Assembly: GCA_016212185.1 (NCBI GenBank)
Contig: JACRGX010000101.1
Span: 1 to 32,936 of the forward strand
Origin: Nitrospirota bacterium
GTDB taxonomy: Bacteria > Nitrospirota > Thermodesulfovibrionia > UBA6902 > DSMQ01
Direction of reading: 5' to 3'
DNA length: 32,936 nucleotides
Positions within the stretch are counted from its first letter, which is position 1. Each line of letters starts with the position of its first letter. Shown here in pieces: positions 1-9,828 of the stretch. The notes beneath the pieces are model-generated. The model was given only the letters and a program-made list of their open reading frames with translations. It was not told where the DNA came from and did no database searches. The translations under genes and the position numbers were made by a program.

Positions 1-393
<393 letters not shown>

Positions 394-419
394 TAACTCA
401 TTGAGGGGGTGAAATTCCC

Positions 420-976
420 ATGCAGGCAGAAGTAAAGAAAAAACTTACCGAAAAGATGGAAAAGACGCTTGAGGCGCTTAAAAAAGACCTCTCAAGCATA
501 AGGACCGGCAGGGCGTCGCTTTCAATATTAGACGGGCTGACAGTTGATTATTACGGAACGCCTACGCCTCTTAATCAGGTTGCAACCTTAGCAGTGCCCG
601 AAAGCAGGCTGATTACCATTCAGCCATGGGAGCCCAAGTTAATACCTGAAATTGAAAAAGCCATACAAAAATCAGACCTCGGATTAAATCCAGCCAATGA
701 CGGAAAGATAGTCCGTGTGCCAATCCCTCCACTTACCGAGGAGCGCAGGCAGCAGATTATCAAGCATGTGCATAAAAGGGCTGAGGAGGCAAGGGTCGCT
801 GTAAGAAATATCCGCCGTGACGGCAACGATGAAATTAAAAAACTCCAGAAGGAAAAACACATAAGCGAAGATGATGTCAAAAAATCAACAGATGAGATAC
901 AGAAAATTACGGATAGTTATATAAAAAGAATTGATGAAATCATGTCCCATAAAGAAAAAGAACTGATGGAAATCTA

Positions 977-977
<1 letters not shown>
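420..977 (+). CDS. frr: Ribosome recycling factor
   Basis: RRF works with EF-G to split post-termination ribosomes. The 185-residue length is exactly typical. Family landmarks are visible: [16 protein letters not shown] near residues 24-39, [15 protein letters not shown] around 43-57, and the C-terminal helical bundle containing [19 protein letters not shown]. The ATG at 420 follows a purine-rich GAGGGGGTG about 7 nt upstream. It lies 26 bp after pyrH and is probably co-transcribed with it. The stop codon abuts an 80-bp imperfect palindrome that separates frr from gap. No anomalies in the coding region. Confidence 0.97.
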
Positions 978-2077
<1,100 letters not shown>

Positions 2078-2078
<1 letters not shown>

Positions 2079-3304
2079 TGAAGAATAACCATTCAGAGCC
2101 GATAAAGGGAGTTTTAAACAAGCTTACCATTGCAGACTTGAATATAAAAGGGAAGCGGCTTTTCATCCGCGCAGATTTTAATGTGCCTCTTGATGAAGAC
2201 CTCAATATTACGGATGACCGGAGAATACGCTCAACCATACCGACAATAAACTATGCAATTGACGAGGGCGCTAAATTAATCCTTACCTCGCATCTCGGAA
2301 GGCCCAAGGGCAAGGCGGATAAGCGGTACAGCCTTGCGCCTATTGCAAAGAGGCTTCAGCGTCTTATAAAAAAGGAAGTGGTTTTTTTGCCGGACTGCAT
2401 GGGACCTGAAGTTGAAGACGCCGTAAGCAAGATGAAAGAAGGAGATATCATACTCCTTGAAAACCTGAGATTTCATCCTGAGGAAGAGAAAAACGACGGA
2501 GCCTTCAGCAAGAAACTGGCAGGGCTTGCAGATTATTATATAAATGACGCATTCGGAGCGGCGCACAGGAGTCATGCCTCAACCGTCGGCATAACAAAAT
2601 TTCTTCCCTCTGCCGCAGGATTCCTTTTACGCAAGGAGATTGAATATCTGCAGGGCGTTGTAAATTCCCCGGTCAGGCCGTTTGTGGCGCTCCTCGGCGG
2701 GGCAAAGGTATCAGGGAAAATCGGGGTGCTCGGAAACCTTGAGGGCAAGGTGGACAAGGTAATAATAGGCGGCGGCATGGCGTACACTTTTTTAAAAGCA
2801 ATGGGATATGGGGTCGGAGACTCGCTTGTTGAAGATGAGATGCTGGACCTTGCAAACAAGATAAAAGAAAAACTTATTGCTAAGGGCGTCAAGTTTTACC
2901 TGCCGGTAGACAGCGTTATTGCCCAGAGTGTTGAGCCGGGCGCTGAAACAAAGATCGTCCCTGTTCAGGAAATACCCAAAGGCTGGAGGGCGCTGGACAT
3001 AGGCCCTGCCTCAGTCCGGCTTTTTTCAGAGGCACTGGGCAATGCAAAAACTATATTGTGGAATGGGCCCATGGGGGTTTTTGAAATAGATGCTTTTTCG
3101 CGCGGGACCTTTGCGCTTGCGCGCTCGGTTGCAGACGCCTACGCCCTTACAATCGTAGGCGGCGGCGACACCGACCTTGCCGTAAGCAAGGCGGGGGTTT
3201 CCCCTGAAAGCATATCCTTTATCTCAACAGGCGGCGGCGCAGCGCTTCAGCTTCTTGAAGGCAAAGACCTGCCGGGCATCGCAGCGCTTACGGATAAGAC
3301 GTAA
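2078..3304 (+). CDS. pgk: Phosphoglycerate kinase
   Basis: Transfers phosphate from 1,3-bisphosphoglycerate to ADP in central carbon metabolism. From the ATG at 2078 it has 408 residues. The substrate-binding motif RADFNVPLD, the HLGRPKG motif, the hinge region, and the C-terminal nucleotide site GGGDTDLAVSK followed by STGGGAAL are all present. An in-frame upstream start exists at 2021, but the ATG overlapping the gap stop is the natural choice. It leaves a roughly 13-residue N-terminal extension before the usual LTIADL beginning. The gap-pgk pairing is classic. The 122 bp to the convergent smpB shows only a weak inverted repeat (GTGCGG/CCGCAC). Confidence 0.97.
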
Positions 3305-3426
3305 AAAGGCATTGATAAGTGCGGGATAAATTTTAGTGGTATAATTTAATATGCCGCACATCCCTTTGAAAACAGCATATTTAAAAATATATTTGCTGGC
3401 ATTTGAGCTTTGTAACCAGACATTAA

Positions 3427-3876
3427 TTAATTGCTGCGCCTCAAATGCCTCTCTATCTCCCTCTTTGCCTCTTTTTTCTTTATCTCCTCTCTTTTTTCAT
3501 ACTGCCTCTTTCCCTTGCATAAGCCAATCTCAACCTTTGCCCTGCCTTTTTTAAAATACAGCTTAAGCGGGATGAGAGTAAGCCCTTTTTGAGTGAGCTT
3601 GCCCCAGAGTTTTTGTATCTCCTGCTTGTGAAGGAGCAGTTTCCTTGTTCTTAACGAGTCGTGGTTCAGGATGTTGCCGTGGGTATACGGGCTTACGTGG
3701 CAGTTAAGCAAAAACGCCTCTCCGTTTTTAATTATGACATAGCTGTCCTTAAGATTAGCCTTGCCGTCACGCAGGGACTTTACCTCAGTGCCTAAAAGCG
3801 AGATGCCTGCCTCATAGGTCTCTTCTATAAAGTAATCATGATAAGCCTTGCGGTTGGTGCCGACTACAGGTTCCAT
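3427..3876 (-). CDS. smpB: SsrA-binding protein, trans-translation
   Basis: SmpB binds tmRNA and delivers it to stalled ribosomes. The 149 residues match family length. The OB-fold core is recognisable: [27 protein letters not shown], with the GTEVKS motif near 30, and HVSPYTHGN further on. The C-terminus ends in the expected basic tail ([20 protein letters not shown]) that inserts into the mRNA channel. No tmRNA (ssrA) gene was found nearby. The start ATG lies only 7 nt after a perfect extended -10 box and has no Shine-Dalgarno, so the transcript is probably leaderless. Converges with pgk and diverges from hemW. Confidence 0.96.
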   Translation of the reverse strand: MEPVVGTNRKAYHDYFIEETYEAGISLLGTEVKSLRDGKANLKDSYVIIKNGEAFLLNCHVSPYTHGNILNHDSLRTRKLLLHKQEIQKLWGKLTQKGLTLIPLKLYFKKGRAKVEIGLCKGKRQYEKREEIKKKEAKREIERHLRRSN

Positions 3877-3883
3877 GATGCTG

Positions 3884-3892
3884 ATTATATCA
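3884..3892 (-). promoter_or_regulatory. Extended -10 promoter element of smpB (TGATATAAT)
   Basis: On the minus strand TGATATAAT matches the extended -10 consensus TGN-TATAAT. Only 7 nt separate it from the smpB ATG, which places transcription initiation at or next to the start codon. No convincing -35 box is seen, as is allowed for extended -10 promoters. Confidence 0.65.
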
Positions 3893-3921
3893 CATTAAAA
3901 CAACAGAATTAGCTTGATCTC

Positions 3922-3930
3922 TGTTAAAAT
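3922..3930 (+). promoter_or_regulatory. Extended -10 promoter element of hemW (TGTTAAAAT)
   Basis: TGTTAAAAT ends 5 nt before the hemW ATG at 3936 and there is no ribosome-binding site in between. The same nonamer precedes the next gene (5315-5323). This suggests a leaderless or near-leaderless transcript. Confidence 0.5.
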
Positions 3931-3935
3931 TATCC

Positions 3936-5267
3936 ATGCTGTTCCTTTATGTCCACATCCCGTTTTGCTTAAAAAAATGCATCTACTGCGATTTTGTGTC
4001 AGGCATTTATGACCCCGCAAAGGCAAATGCTTATATTGAGGCTTTGAAAAAAGAGATTCACGCTATCTCTAATGCGATTTACCCCTCCCCTATCCCCCTT
4101 CCCGACACATCAACCCTTTACATCGGCGGCGGTACGCCTACAGCGCTTTCAACTGAGCGCTTAACTGATTTAATCACGCATATTTTTAACACCCTGCCCT
4201 TCCAGAAAAATACTGAGGCAACAATTGAGGCAAATCCCGGGACGGTTGACAGAGCAAAACTTTCGGCGATTTTATCCTCCGGCATAAACAGATTGAGCAT
4301 CGGCGTTCAGTCTTTTGATGATAATGAGCTTGCCTGCCTTGGAAGATTGCACACAGCGGAAGACGCAGAGCGTGCGGTTCTTCTTGCCGGAGAAGCAGGA
4401 TTCCGGAATACCGGCATAGACCTCATCTATGCCATACCCGGGCAGGGTATGGCAAGCTTGCGAAAAACGCTTGAGAAGGCGGTAAGCCTTAAGCCTCAGC
4501 ACATATCGGCTTACGAGTTGACAGTTGAGAAAGGGACACTGCTTTATGAATACATGAACCTCCCCGCCGCAGAGAAAGCGGGGTATCCTAAAGTCTCCCC
4601 TCCCTTTACGGGAGGGGATGTAGGGGAGGGTGAAAACAGCATCTTAATCACCCCCACCCTCGCCCTCCCCCGTCCCGAAGCGGGTCTCCGCGAAGGGTCG
4701 CTACGACAAGGGGGAGGGGAGTATAAGGACTCCCCACAGTCCCGAAGACTTTCGGGATGGGGTTTTGTGGATGAAGAAGAAATTATTAAAATGTATAACT
4801 ATACGATAGATTATCTGACATCTGCGGGCTATATCCATTATGAAATTTCAAACTTTTCCCTGCCCGGTTATCAGTGCAGGCACAATCTGAATTACTGGCA
4901 GAGAGGTAAGTATTACGGCGCAGGCATTGGCGCAAGTTCATTTATAAATGGAAAGCGCCTTCGCAATACTGCGCAGATTGATGATTACATAAAACTCGTA
5001 TCAGAGAATAAAAGTCCGGTTAAGGAATCTGAAGCGATTACGAAAAAACAGGCTCTCAGCGAGGCTATATTTCTCGGCTTGAGGCAGACAGAGGGAATAA
5101 ATGTTGATTTTCTTAGTCAAAGATACGGCGAGAACCTTTTAACATATTACCGGAAGGAGATAGCAGAATTAGAAGATGCGGGGCTTCTTGAATTTAAGGA
5201 CAATCATATGAGGCTTACAAGAAAAGGATTCCTCCTGTCCAACGAAGCATTTAAAAGATTTCTGTAA
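3936..5267 (+). CDS. hemW: HemW, haem chaperone of the radical SAM HemN-like family, with repeat-derived insertion
   Basis: HemW proteins bind haem and a [4Fe-4S] cluster and are thought to deliver haem to target enzymes; they are often misnamed coproporphyrinogen III oxidase. The N-terminus YVHIPFC with C11-x3-C15-x2-C18 is the cluster motif, and YIGGGTPT, SIGVQSFD and GIDLIYAIPGQ follow in family order. The C-terminal HemN domain is present (SEAIFLGLRQTEGI). The protein has 443 residues against about 380 usual. The excess is a segment of about 60 residues (roughly 215-276) encoded by GC-rich inverted repeats, placed just before the conserved EEEIIKMY helix. The frame stays open through it. 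The gene heads a module with ahbD and hemE. Confidence 0.92.
   Translation: MLFLYVHIPFCLKKCIYCDFVSGIYDPAKANAYIEALKKEIHAISNAIYPSPIPLPDTSTLYIGGGTPTALSTERLTDLITHIFNTLPFQKNTEATIEANPGTVDRAKLSAILSSGINRLSIGVQSFDDNELACLGRLHTAEDAERAVLLAGEAGFRNTGIDLIYAIPGQGMASLRKTLEKAVSLKPQHISAYELTVEKGTLLYEYMNLPAAEKAGYPKVSPPFTGGDVGEGENSILITPTLALPRPEAGLREGSLRQGGGEYKDSPQSRRLSGWGFVDEEEIIKMYNYTIDYLTSAGYIHYEISNFSLPGYQCRHNLNYWQRGKYYGAGIGASSFINGKRLRNTAQIDDYIKLVSENKSPVKESEAITKKQALSEAIFLGLRQTEGINVDFLSQRYGENLLTYYRKEIAELEDAGLLEFKDNHMRLTRKGFLLSNEAFKRFL
4566..4763 (+). repeat. In-frame palindromic repeat insertion inside hemW
   Basis: This stretch contains several short inverted repeats (CTCCCTTTACGGGAG; CCCTCGCCCTCCCC facing GGGGGAGGGG; CCCGAAGACTTTCGGG). 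It translates to a low-complexity Pro/Gly/Arg-rich loop with no counterpart in ordinary HemW. The flanking protein sequence is continuous with the family, so the DNA behaves as an insertion that kept the frame. Confidence 0.75.
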
Positions 5268-5314
5268 GTTCCGTTAGAAACATTATTTCTACCGGGATAA
5301 ACCCCTCTTCTCTA

Positions 5315-5323
5315 TGTTAAAAT
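5315..5323 (+). promoter_or_regulatory. Extended -10 promoter element of the ahbD-like gene (TGTTAAAAT)
   Basis: Identical nonamer to the one before hemW, 6 nt ahead of the ATG at 5330 and without a Shine-Dalgarno sequence. Supports an independent leaderless start inside the haem module. Confidence 0.5.
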
Positions 5324-5329
5324 ATAAAA

Positions 5330-6406
5330 ATGATTACCAAGTTTGAGCCAAAATGGATTGCATGGGAGATTACGCGCAGATGCAATCTTAAGTGCGTCCA
5401 CTGCCGTTCTTCGTCTGAAATGATAGTGTCCCAGCACCCGGATTTTTCTACGGAGGAAGCTTATAGAATTATTGATGACATATCAAGTTATGCAAAACCC
5501 GTTGTGGTGCTTTCAGGCGGCGAGCCTTTATTGAGGGCGGATGTTTTTGATATTGCAAAATATGGAACTGAAAAGGGGTTAAGGATGTGCCTTGCTACAA
5601 ACGGCACGCTGGTGACAGAAGCCATCTGCAGGAATATTAAGGCGTCAGGCATCAGGATGGTATCCCTAAGTCTTGACGGCTCTACAGCTGAGGTTCATGA
5701 TGATTTCAGATCGCAGAAAGGCGCTTTTGACGGCGTTGTAAATGCGGCAGGATTGTTCAAAAAGCATGACATCCAGTTTCTGATAAATTCCTCTTTTACA
5801 AAGCGCAATCAGGGGGAAATTCCCAAAGTTTACAAACTCGCAAAAGAACTCGGCGCCACGGCATGGTATATGTTCATGATTGTTCCTACCGGCAGGGGCG
5901 AGGATATAATGAGCGAGCTGATTTCAAAAGAGGACTACGAAGAACTGCTGGACTGGCATTATGAAATGGAGAAGAAAGAAAAAGATATGCTGGTGCGTCC
6001 CACCTGCGCGCCGCATTATTACAGGGTCGTTCTTCAGAAGGCGAAACAAAAGGGAGAAAAGTTTGAGCGCCGGACGCTTAAATTCTCCACCGGCGGCGCT
6101 AAGGGGTGCATCGCAGGGCAGGTAATTTCCCTGATTGATGTTGACGGCAATGTGCTTCCTTGCAGTTATTTCCCGAAATCAGCAGGCAATATAAGGAAAC
6201 AGTCTTTTAAAGATATCTGGGAAAACTCCGGGCTGTTCAAAGAACTGCGGGACTTTAAAAAATATAAGGGCAGATGCGGTTCATGCGAGTATGTGACAGT
6301 GTGCGGAGGCTGCAGGGCAAGGGCATACGCCATTACAGGAGATTATCTTGATGAAGAGCCTTTCTGCGGATATGTTCCGAAGAGACTAAAACGGGAGGGA
6401 AAATGA
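5330..6406 (+). CDS. ahbD: AhbD-like radical SAM haem synthase (SPASM-type C-terminus)
   Basis: AhbD oxidatively decarboxylates two propionates of iron-coproporphyrin III to give haem b in the alternative (sirohaem) pathway. The opening [16 protein letters not shown] carries C18-x3-C22-x2-C25, followed by [11 protein letters not shown] and the [14 protein letters not shown] region. The C-terminal part has the extra-cluster cysteines: CAPHYYR, GCIAGQ, PCSYFP, then [17 protein letters not shown] and EPFCGY. That order fits AhbD. The related AhbC and peptide-modifying SPASM enzymes remain possible. Its 4-nt overlap with hemE argues strongly for tetrapyrrole work. 358 residues, normal length, no insertion. 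Confidence 0.82.
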   Translation: MITKFEPKWIAWEITRRCNLKCVHCRSSSEMIVSQHPDFSTEEAYRIIDDISSYAKPVVVLSGGEPLLRADVFDIAKYGTEKGLRMCLATNGTLVTEAICRNIKASGIRMVSLSLDGSTAEVHDDFRSQKGAFDGVVNAAGLFKKHDIQFLINSSFTKRNQGEIPKVYKLAKELGATAWYMFMIVPTGRGEDIMSELISKEDYEELLDWHYEMEKKEKDMLVRPTCAPHYYRVVLQKAKQKGEKFERRTLKFSTGGAKGCIAGQVISLIDVDGNVLPCSYFPKSAGNIRKQSFKDIWENSGLFKELRDFKKYKGRCGSCEYVTVCGGCRARAYAITGDYLDEEPFCGYVPKRLKREGK

Positions 6407-7455
6407 ATGATACATTTTTAAAGGCGTGCTGCGGTGAAAAAGTTTCACATACCCCTGTCTGGATAATGAGGCAGGCAGGGCGGTATTTAAAGCAATATCA
6501 GCAGGTGAGAAAAAAAGTGGATTTTCTTACCCTTTGCAAAACGCCTGAGCTTGCGGCTAAAGTGACAATACAGCCGATTGATGCGCTCGGCGTTGATGCG
6601 GCAATACTTTTTTCTGACATACTCATCCCGGTTGAGGCAATGGGCCTCGGGCTTAAATTTTCTGAAAAAATCGGTCCCCAGTTTTCAAACCCGGTAAGAG
6701 ATGCGGCCGGATTAAAAAAACTCCGAATACCCGACCCTGAGAACGACCTGAGTTTTGTGATGGAAACCATAAGGATTTTGCGCAGGGAGCTTGCGGGACG
6801 GGTTCCTTTGATTGGATTTGCAGGCGCTCCTTTTACAACTTCTATATACATGATTGAGGGCGGGACATCAAAGAATTTCCTGAATACAAAAAGGATGATG
6901 TTTCAAAACCCAAAGCTTTATGCTGCAGTCATGGATAAAATCACGCAGACGCTTACTGAATATCTAAAGGGGCAGATAGCGGCAGGCGCTCAGGCGCTTC
7001 AGCTTTTTGATTCGTGGGGAGGCGCGCTTTCACCGCAGGATTTTAAAGTTTTTGCCCTGCCTTATGTTAAAGAGATAATTAAAAATCTCAGGAAGTGGCA
7101 GGCGCAGGAGAAAAGACAGCCGGTGCCGATTATTTATTTTGTCGGCGAATGCGCCGGCGTGCTTGAAGATATTAAGGACTCAGGCGCGGATGTTGCAGGC
7201 ATTGACTGGCGGATAAGCATTGATACGGCAATTAAACACCTCGGCAGTAAAATCTCGGTTCAGGGCAATTTGGACCCGTGCGCCTTGTTTTTGCCAAAAG
7301 ATAAAATAGTTGAGCGCGTAAAAGATATTTTAAAGAAAGCTGATTCTGCACGCGGGTATATCTTCAACCTCGGTCATGGCATCCTGCCTGAGACGCCTGT
7401 TGAAAGCGCAGTCGCAGTAGTTGAGGCAGTGCACAAATACGGCGGGGAGAAATAG
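6403..7455 (+). CDS. hemE: Uroporphyrinogen decarboxylase
   Basis: Converts uroporphyrinogen III to coproporphyrinogen III in the cytoplasm. The 350 residues begin with the signature [12 protein letters not shown] and include [17 protein letters not shown], the DSWGGALSP segment and the C-terminal [11 protein letters not shown]. The ATG overlaps the preceding stop as ATGA, with GGGAGG just upstream, so the gene is coupled to the ahbD-like one. Its presence beside ahbD suggests that coproporphyrinogen from HemE, once oxidised and metallated, could feed AhbD. No ferrochelatase or coproporphyrinogen oxidase follows; a repeat cluster and a convergent gene come next. Confidence 0.96.
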   Translation: MNDTFLKACCGEKVSHTPVWIMRQAGRYLKQYQQVRKKVDFLTLCKTPELAAKVTIQPIDALGVDAAILFSDILIPVEAMGLGLKFSEKIGPQFSNPVRDAAGLKKLRIPDPENDLSFVMETIRILRRELAGRVPLIGFAGAPFTTSIYMIEGGTSKNFLNTKRMMFQNPKLYAAVMDKITQTLTEYLKGQIAAGAQALQLFDSWGGALSPQDFKVFALPYVKEIIKNLRKWQAQEKRQPVPIIYFVGECAGVLEDIKDSGADVAGIDWRISIDTAIKHLGSKISVQGNLDPCALFLPKDKIVERVKDILKKADSARGYIFNLGHGILPETPVESAVAVVEAVHKYGGEK

Positions 7456-7458
7456 TCT

Positions 7459-7653
7459 TAACCACAGATTAACACAGATTAACACAGATTTTTTAAGAAA
7501 AAAAGAGAGTACAGAAAGCCACTTTGTGTTCTTAAAAAAACGTCATTCCCCGACTTGATCGGGGAATCCAAAAACTTAAAATACTGGATTCCCGCCTTCG
7601 CGGGAATGACAACACCCAAAGCATAAGATTTTTCTGTGTCCTCTGTGGTTTAA
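7459..7653. repeat. Nested inverted repeats in the hemE-cinA spacer
   Basis: Outer arms: tandem ACCACAGATTAACACAG-type units (7459-7490) face TCTGTGTCCTCTGTGG (7632-7648). Nested inside is a widespread-type element running from GTCATTCCCC to GGGAATGAC (7542-7610), which itself holds two hairpins (CCCCGACTTGATCGGGG and CCCGCCTTCGCGGG). The spacer holds no gene. The inner element has relatives at 8656, 12480, 27084 and 31588. Confidence 0.85.
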
Positions 7654-7674
7654 ATAGCTTTGCTGTTTTAATTT

Positions 7675-8412
7675 TTATTCCACTCTGACGATTATATTTT
7701 CCGGCAGTTTTGTCTTTAATGCCGCAAGCGTCTTTTTGAATGCTCCCTCAGATTTGGATTCAACAGTGATAATTATGCAGTGCTCAGGGTTGTTTTCAAT
7801 CGGGTAAGAGCCTATATCCACATCTTTGTTCTCAAGCACAATCTCAGTCAGTGTATCTGCAATCAGCGATTCATGGGTATTATTAAGAAAAATCCGCTTC
7901 AGATAAAACGGTGATGAGCGGAACCGTTCCTTAATCAGGGAAAATTTATTTTTCAGGTAATCCGGGATTCCGGGAAAAATAAATATATTTTTGAAAACCA
8001 CAACTGGAAAACGCATCTCTTTAAATGAAATGACCTCAGTTCCCTCGGGCACCAGGGCAATTTTGAGCATGGCGTCAGTGAGAATGTCTTTATATTTTTT
8101 TGTCAAAAAACCTTCAATTTCAGGGTGCGGTGTAAGTTTTACGCCAAAGCCGTGAGCCATGCCTGCCATTGTGACATCATCATGCGTTGGTCCCACTCCC
8201 CCTGAGGTAAAAACATAGTCATACGCCTTTGAAAACTCAAACGCCTCTTTGCCTATGATTTCTATTTCATCGGGGATAACGGAGATGCGTCTTACGCTTA
8301 CTCCAAGCTCCCGCAGTTCTGAGGCAAGGAAAAAAGAATTGCCTTCATGCAGTTTGCCTGAGAGTATCTCATTGCCGATGATAATAATTCCTGCGGTTTT
8401 TATATTAGTCAT
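7675..8412 (-). CDS. CinA N-terminal/MoaB-Mog domain protein (short CinA type)
   Basis: Contains the molybdopterin-binding-like fold shared by MogA/MoaB and the N-terminal half of CinA. The family motifs are IIIIGNEILSGK (about 9-20), FTSGGVGPTHDDVT (about 68-81) and FIFPGIPDYL (about 143-152). At 245 residues it lacks the C-terminal PncC-type deamidase domain of full CinA, so it is the stand-alone form. Some relatives are proposed nucleotide pyrophosphatases or FAD synthase-like enzymes; the substrate cannot be assigned here. The ATG is preceded at 9 nt by an extended -10 element and no clear Shine-Dalgarno. Confidence 0.85.
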   Translation of the reverse strand: MTNIKTAGIIIIGNEILSGKLHEGNSFFLASELRELGVSVRRISVIPDEIEIIGKEAFEFSKAYDYVFTSGGVGPTHDDVTMAGMAHGFGVKLTPHPEIEGFLTKKYKDILTDAMLKIALVPEGTEVISFKEMRFPVVVFKNIFIFPGIPDYLKNKFSLIKERFRSSPFYLKRIFLNNTHESLIADTLTEIVLENKDVDIGSYPIENNPEHCIIITVESKSEGAFKKTLAALKTKLPENIIVRVE

Positions 8413-8421
8413 TGCCCGCTA

Positions 8422-8430
8422 ATTTTATCA
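8422..8430 (-). promoter_or_regulatory. Extended -10 promoter element of cinA-like gene (TGATAAAAT)
   Basis: Minus-strand TGATAAAAT, 9 nt before the ATG at 8412. Fits the TGN-TANAAT pattern seen ahead of smpB, hemW and ahbD. Confidence 0.5.
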
Positions 8431-8494
8431 TAAGGGGATTACTATTGGAAATATTTTTTAAGAGCAATTAAATTAATGAGCAAAACCTCCGGCA

Positions 8495-8644
8495 GGAGGC
8501 AAGGGACAGAAAAAGCTCTTAGAAATGCAATGATTTATTTTTGAAATGTTATGCGGCAAAATGAAAGTTAATTATATATTTTTCACTTGCCGCATGACAT
8601 GTTTTAAGGTATTGCCCTAAGAGTTTTTTCTGTCCCTTGCCTCC
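8495..8644. repeat. Palindromic element PE1 (150 bp)
   Basis: Terminal arms of 28 nt (starting GGAGGCAAGGGACAG at 8495; complement ending at 8644) match at 27 of 28 positions. Inside each half lies a conserved subarm: the left half reads GCAATGATTTATT...ATGCGGCAA, the right half (as its complement) GCAATACCTTAAAACATG...ATGCGGCAA. The GCAAYACC half and the ATGATT half occur in all six PE copies of this window. No ORF and no transposase inside. Confidence 0.88.
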
Positions 8645-8655
8645 ATCATGTTCGT

Positions 8656-8739
8656 GTCATTCCGTCCCGACACATCGGGACGGAATCCAGTTCCTTTAAA
8701 AAAGCACCTGAATTCCCGATAGAAATCCTCGGGAATGAC
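8656..8739. repeat. GTCATTCC...GGAATGAC intergenic repeat
   Basis: Begins GTCATTCC and ends GGAATGAC. It carries an internal hairpin CCGTCCCGACACATCGGGAC and a second one, CCCGATAGAAATCCTCGGG. It belongs to a class of short dispersed repeats common in many Gram-negative genomes. Confidence 0.8.
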
Positions 8740-8777
8740 AGGGAAAAAACAATATAGAGCTTAAAACCCCACACAGG

Positions 8778-8816
8778 TTACACTTCCGTAATGCTACTGT
8801 ATTGTAATATGTTACA
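8778..8816 (+). promoter_or_regulatory. Two dyads, possible activator (enhancer) sites for the sigma-54 promoter
   Basis: TTAC-N6-GTAA (8778-8791) and the perfect TGTAA-N4-TTACA (8803-8816) are 25 bp apart. They lie about 90-125 bp upstream of the -24/-12 promoter, the usual distance for sigma-54 activator binding. PEP-CTERM loci are known to be accompanied by a PrsR-type sigma-54 activator, but the binding motif here is inferred only from symmetry. Confidence 0.45.
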
Positions 8817-8902
8817 CCTTAAACTCAATACCTCATGCCAAGAAATTCCATAACTGTTTGATTTTAAAGAAAAATAAGGTTATTATTTTTTTACAGTTTT
8901 GC

Positions 8903-8916
8903 GGCATTTTTCTTGC
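8903..8916 (+). promoter_or_regulatory. Sigma-54 (-24/-12) promoter of the PEP-CTERM gene
   Basis: GGCATTTTTCTTGC has GG and GC elements with exactly 10 bp between them and a TTGC at the -12 side, as in the consensus GGCACNNNNNTTGC. Transcription would start near 8928, giving a leader of about 65 nt ending in a good Shine-Dalgarno (AAAGGAG) before the ATG at 8993. No sigma-70 promoter of comparable quality is seen here. Confidence 0.68.
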
Positions 8917-8992
8917 TTGATTTTTTCATAGGGGAATATTTGTAGCATTTCAACCCATAGCATTTAAAATTAATAGAAAGGAGATAATTATA

Positions 8993-9802
8993 ATGATAAG
9001 AAAGTATAAAGCATTATTACTTTTAGTTGTCATCTGCATGACGAGTATATCTTTCACAACATCGTCTCATGCAGTGGTTACGGCTACGGGCGATGCCGTG
9101 ATAGACTGGAGCTCCCTTGTAATTACTTTTGACCCTGGTATGAGCTTAACATGGACAGCACAGGGAAGTGGGTCTGAGGCTTGGGCCTACTATAATGGAG
9201 TACAAATGGATAATCAGGCCTCCAGCTCAAGTGATTGGGGTGATACATACGCCTCAGCCGCGTACTCTACTGCAAATGGATCTGCAGCAGGAACGGCATT
9301 TACGAATGCTTCAACACTGTCAAGTTCTGTGAGTGCATCCTCAGACATGGGCGGTCAATTTAACGCTGATGCCCATGGATGGGGTGAGAATCGTTGGGGC
9401 TATTTCAATGTGTCAGGGACCGGGAACATAACTTTCAATGTGGATTACAATATGTCTCTCGCGCTGAACGAAACGCAACCTCGCCCATTAGATGAGGCCT
9501 CTGGGTTTTTAGAGTTGGATATGTTCTTACAAAATCAAACCACCCTTAATGAGGCGTTTGCGCATGACGAGATAAACTACCCTAACTGGAATCCGCCTCT
9601 CAATGGGACATTGAACGACTCCGGTAAGCTGATTGTTACTCTGGGATTTGATGATGGAGACCAGGGCTATATGCGGGCAGGCGTTGCCAGCCATGTGCAG
9701 GCTGCCAGTGTTGCTCCCGAGCCGGTAAGCTCTATCCTCTTTCTCACAGGCGGAGCGGTTATGGCAGGGAAAAGATATCTGAGAAAAAAGAGAAAGACAT
9801 AG
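8993..9802 (+). CDS. PEP-CTERM exosortase-sorted secreted protein
   Basis: A 269-residue exported protein. Residues 1-27 form a signal peptide with a basic start, a hydrophobic core and a likely cut after SHA. The body is rich in Ser, Ala, Thr, Asn and aromatic residues, with no catalytic motif recognised, and looks like a beta-rich surface or matrix protein. The last 28 residues are a textbook PEP-CTERM signal: PEP at 242-244, the hydrophobic stretch SSILFLTGGAVMAG, then the basic tail KRYLRKKRK. Exosortase would cleave near PEP and release or anchor the protein, often with exopolysaccharide. No exosortase gene lies in the window. ATG follows AAAGGAG. Monocistronic, between a sigma-54 promoter and a strong terminator. 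Confidence 0.9.
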   Translation: MIRKYKALLLLVVICMTSISFTTSSHAVVTATGDAVIDWSSLVITFDPGMSLTWTAQGSGSEAWAYYNGVQMDNQASSSSDWGDTYASAAYSTANGSAAGTAFTNASTLSSSVSASSDMGGQFNADAHGWGENRWGYFNVSGTGNITFNVDYNMSLALNETQPRPLDEASGFLELDMFLQNQTTLNEAFAHDEINYPNWNPPLNGTLNDSGKLIVTLGFDDGDQGYMRAGVASHVQAASVAPEPVSSILFLTGGAVMAGKRYLRKKRKT

Positions 9803-9828
9803 ACAATTAAATCCCTAATTCTAATTCC

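Larger units (their letters stand above)
8413..8992. other. 580-bp spacer: palindromic element, GTCATTCC repeat, sigma-54-type promoter region
   Basis: No gene is seen here. In order it holds the cinA promoter, palindromic element PE1 (8495-8644), a GTCATTCC...GGAATGAC element (8656-8739), two dyads resembling activator sites (8778-8816), a -24/-12 promoter (8903-8916) and the Shine-Dalgarno GAAAGGAG before the PEP-CTERM gene. Confidence 0.8.

Noticed and set aside
3304-3427. tmRNA or another RNA gene near smpB
   Set aside because: No Ala-acceptor tRNA-like ends or tag reading frame found; only a weak inverted repeat is present. No tRNA genes were recognised anywhere in the window.
3351-3554. 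Plus-strand frame of 67 codons after pgk with a TATAAT-like box just upstream
   Set aside because: Most of it lies antisense to the C-terminal coding part of smpB, the composition is low-complexity Ser/Pro/Leu, and no Shine-Dalgarno is present.
7459-7653. CRISPR-like array
   Set aside because: The repeated ACACAGATTA units are adjacent, short and inverted at the other end; there is no repeat-spacer periodicity and no cas gene in the window.
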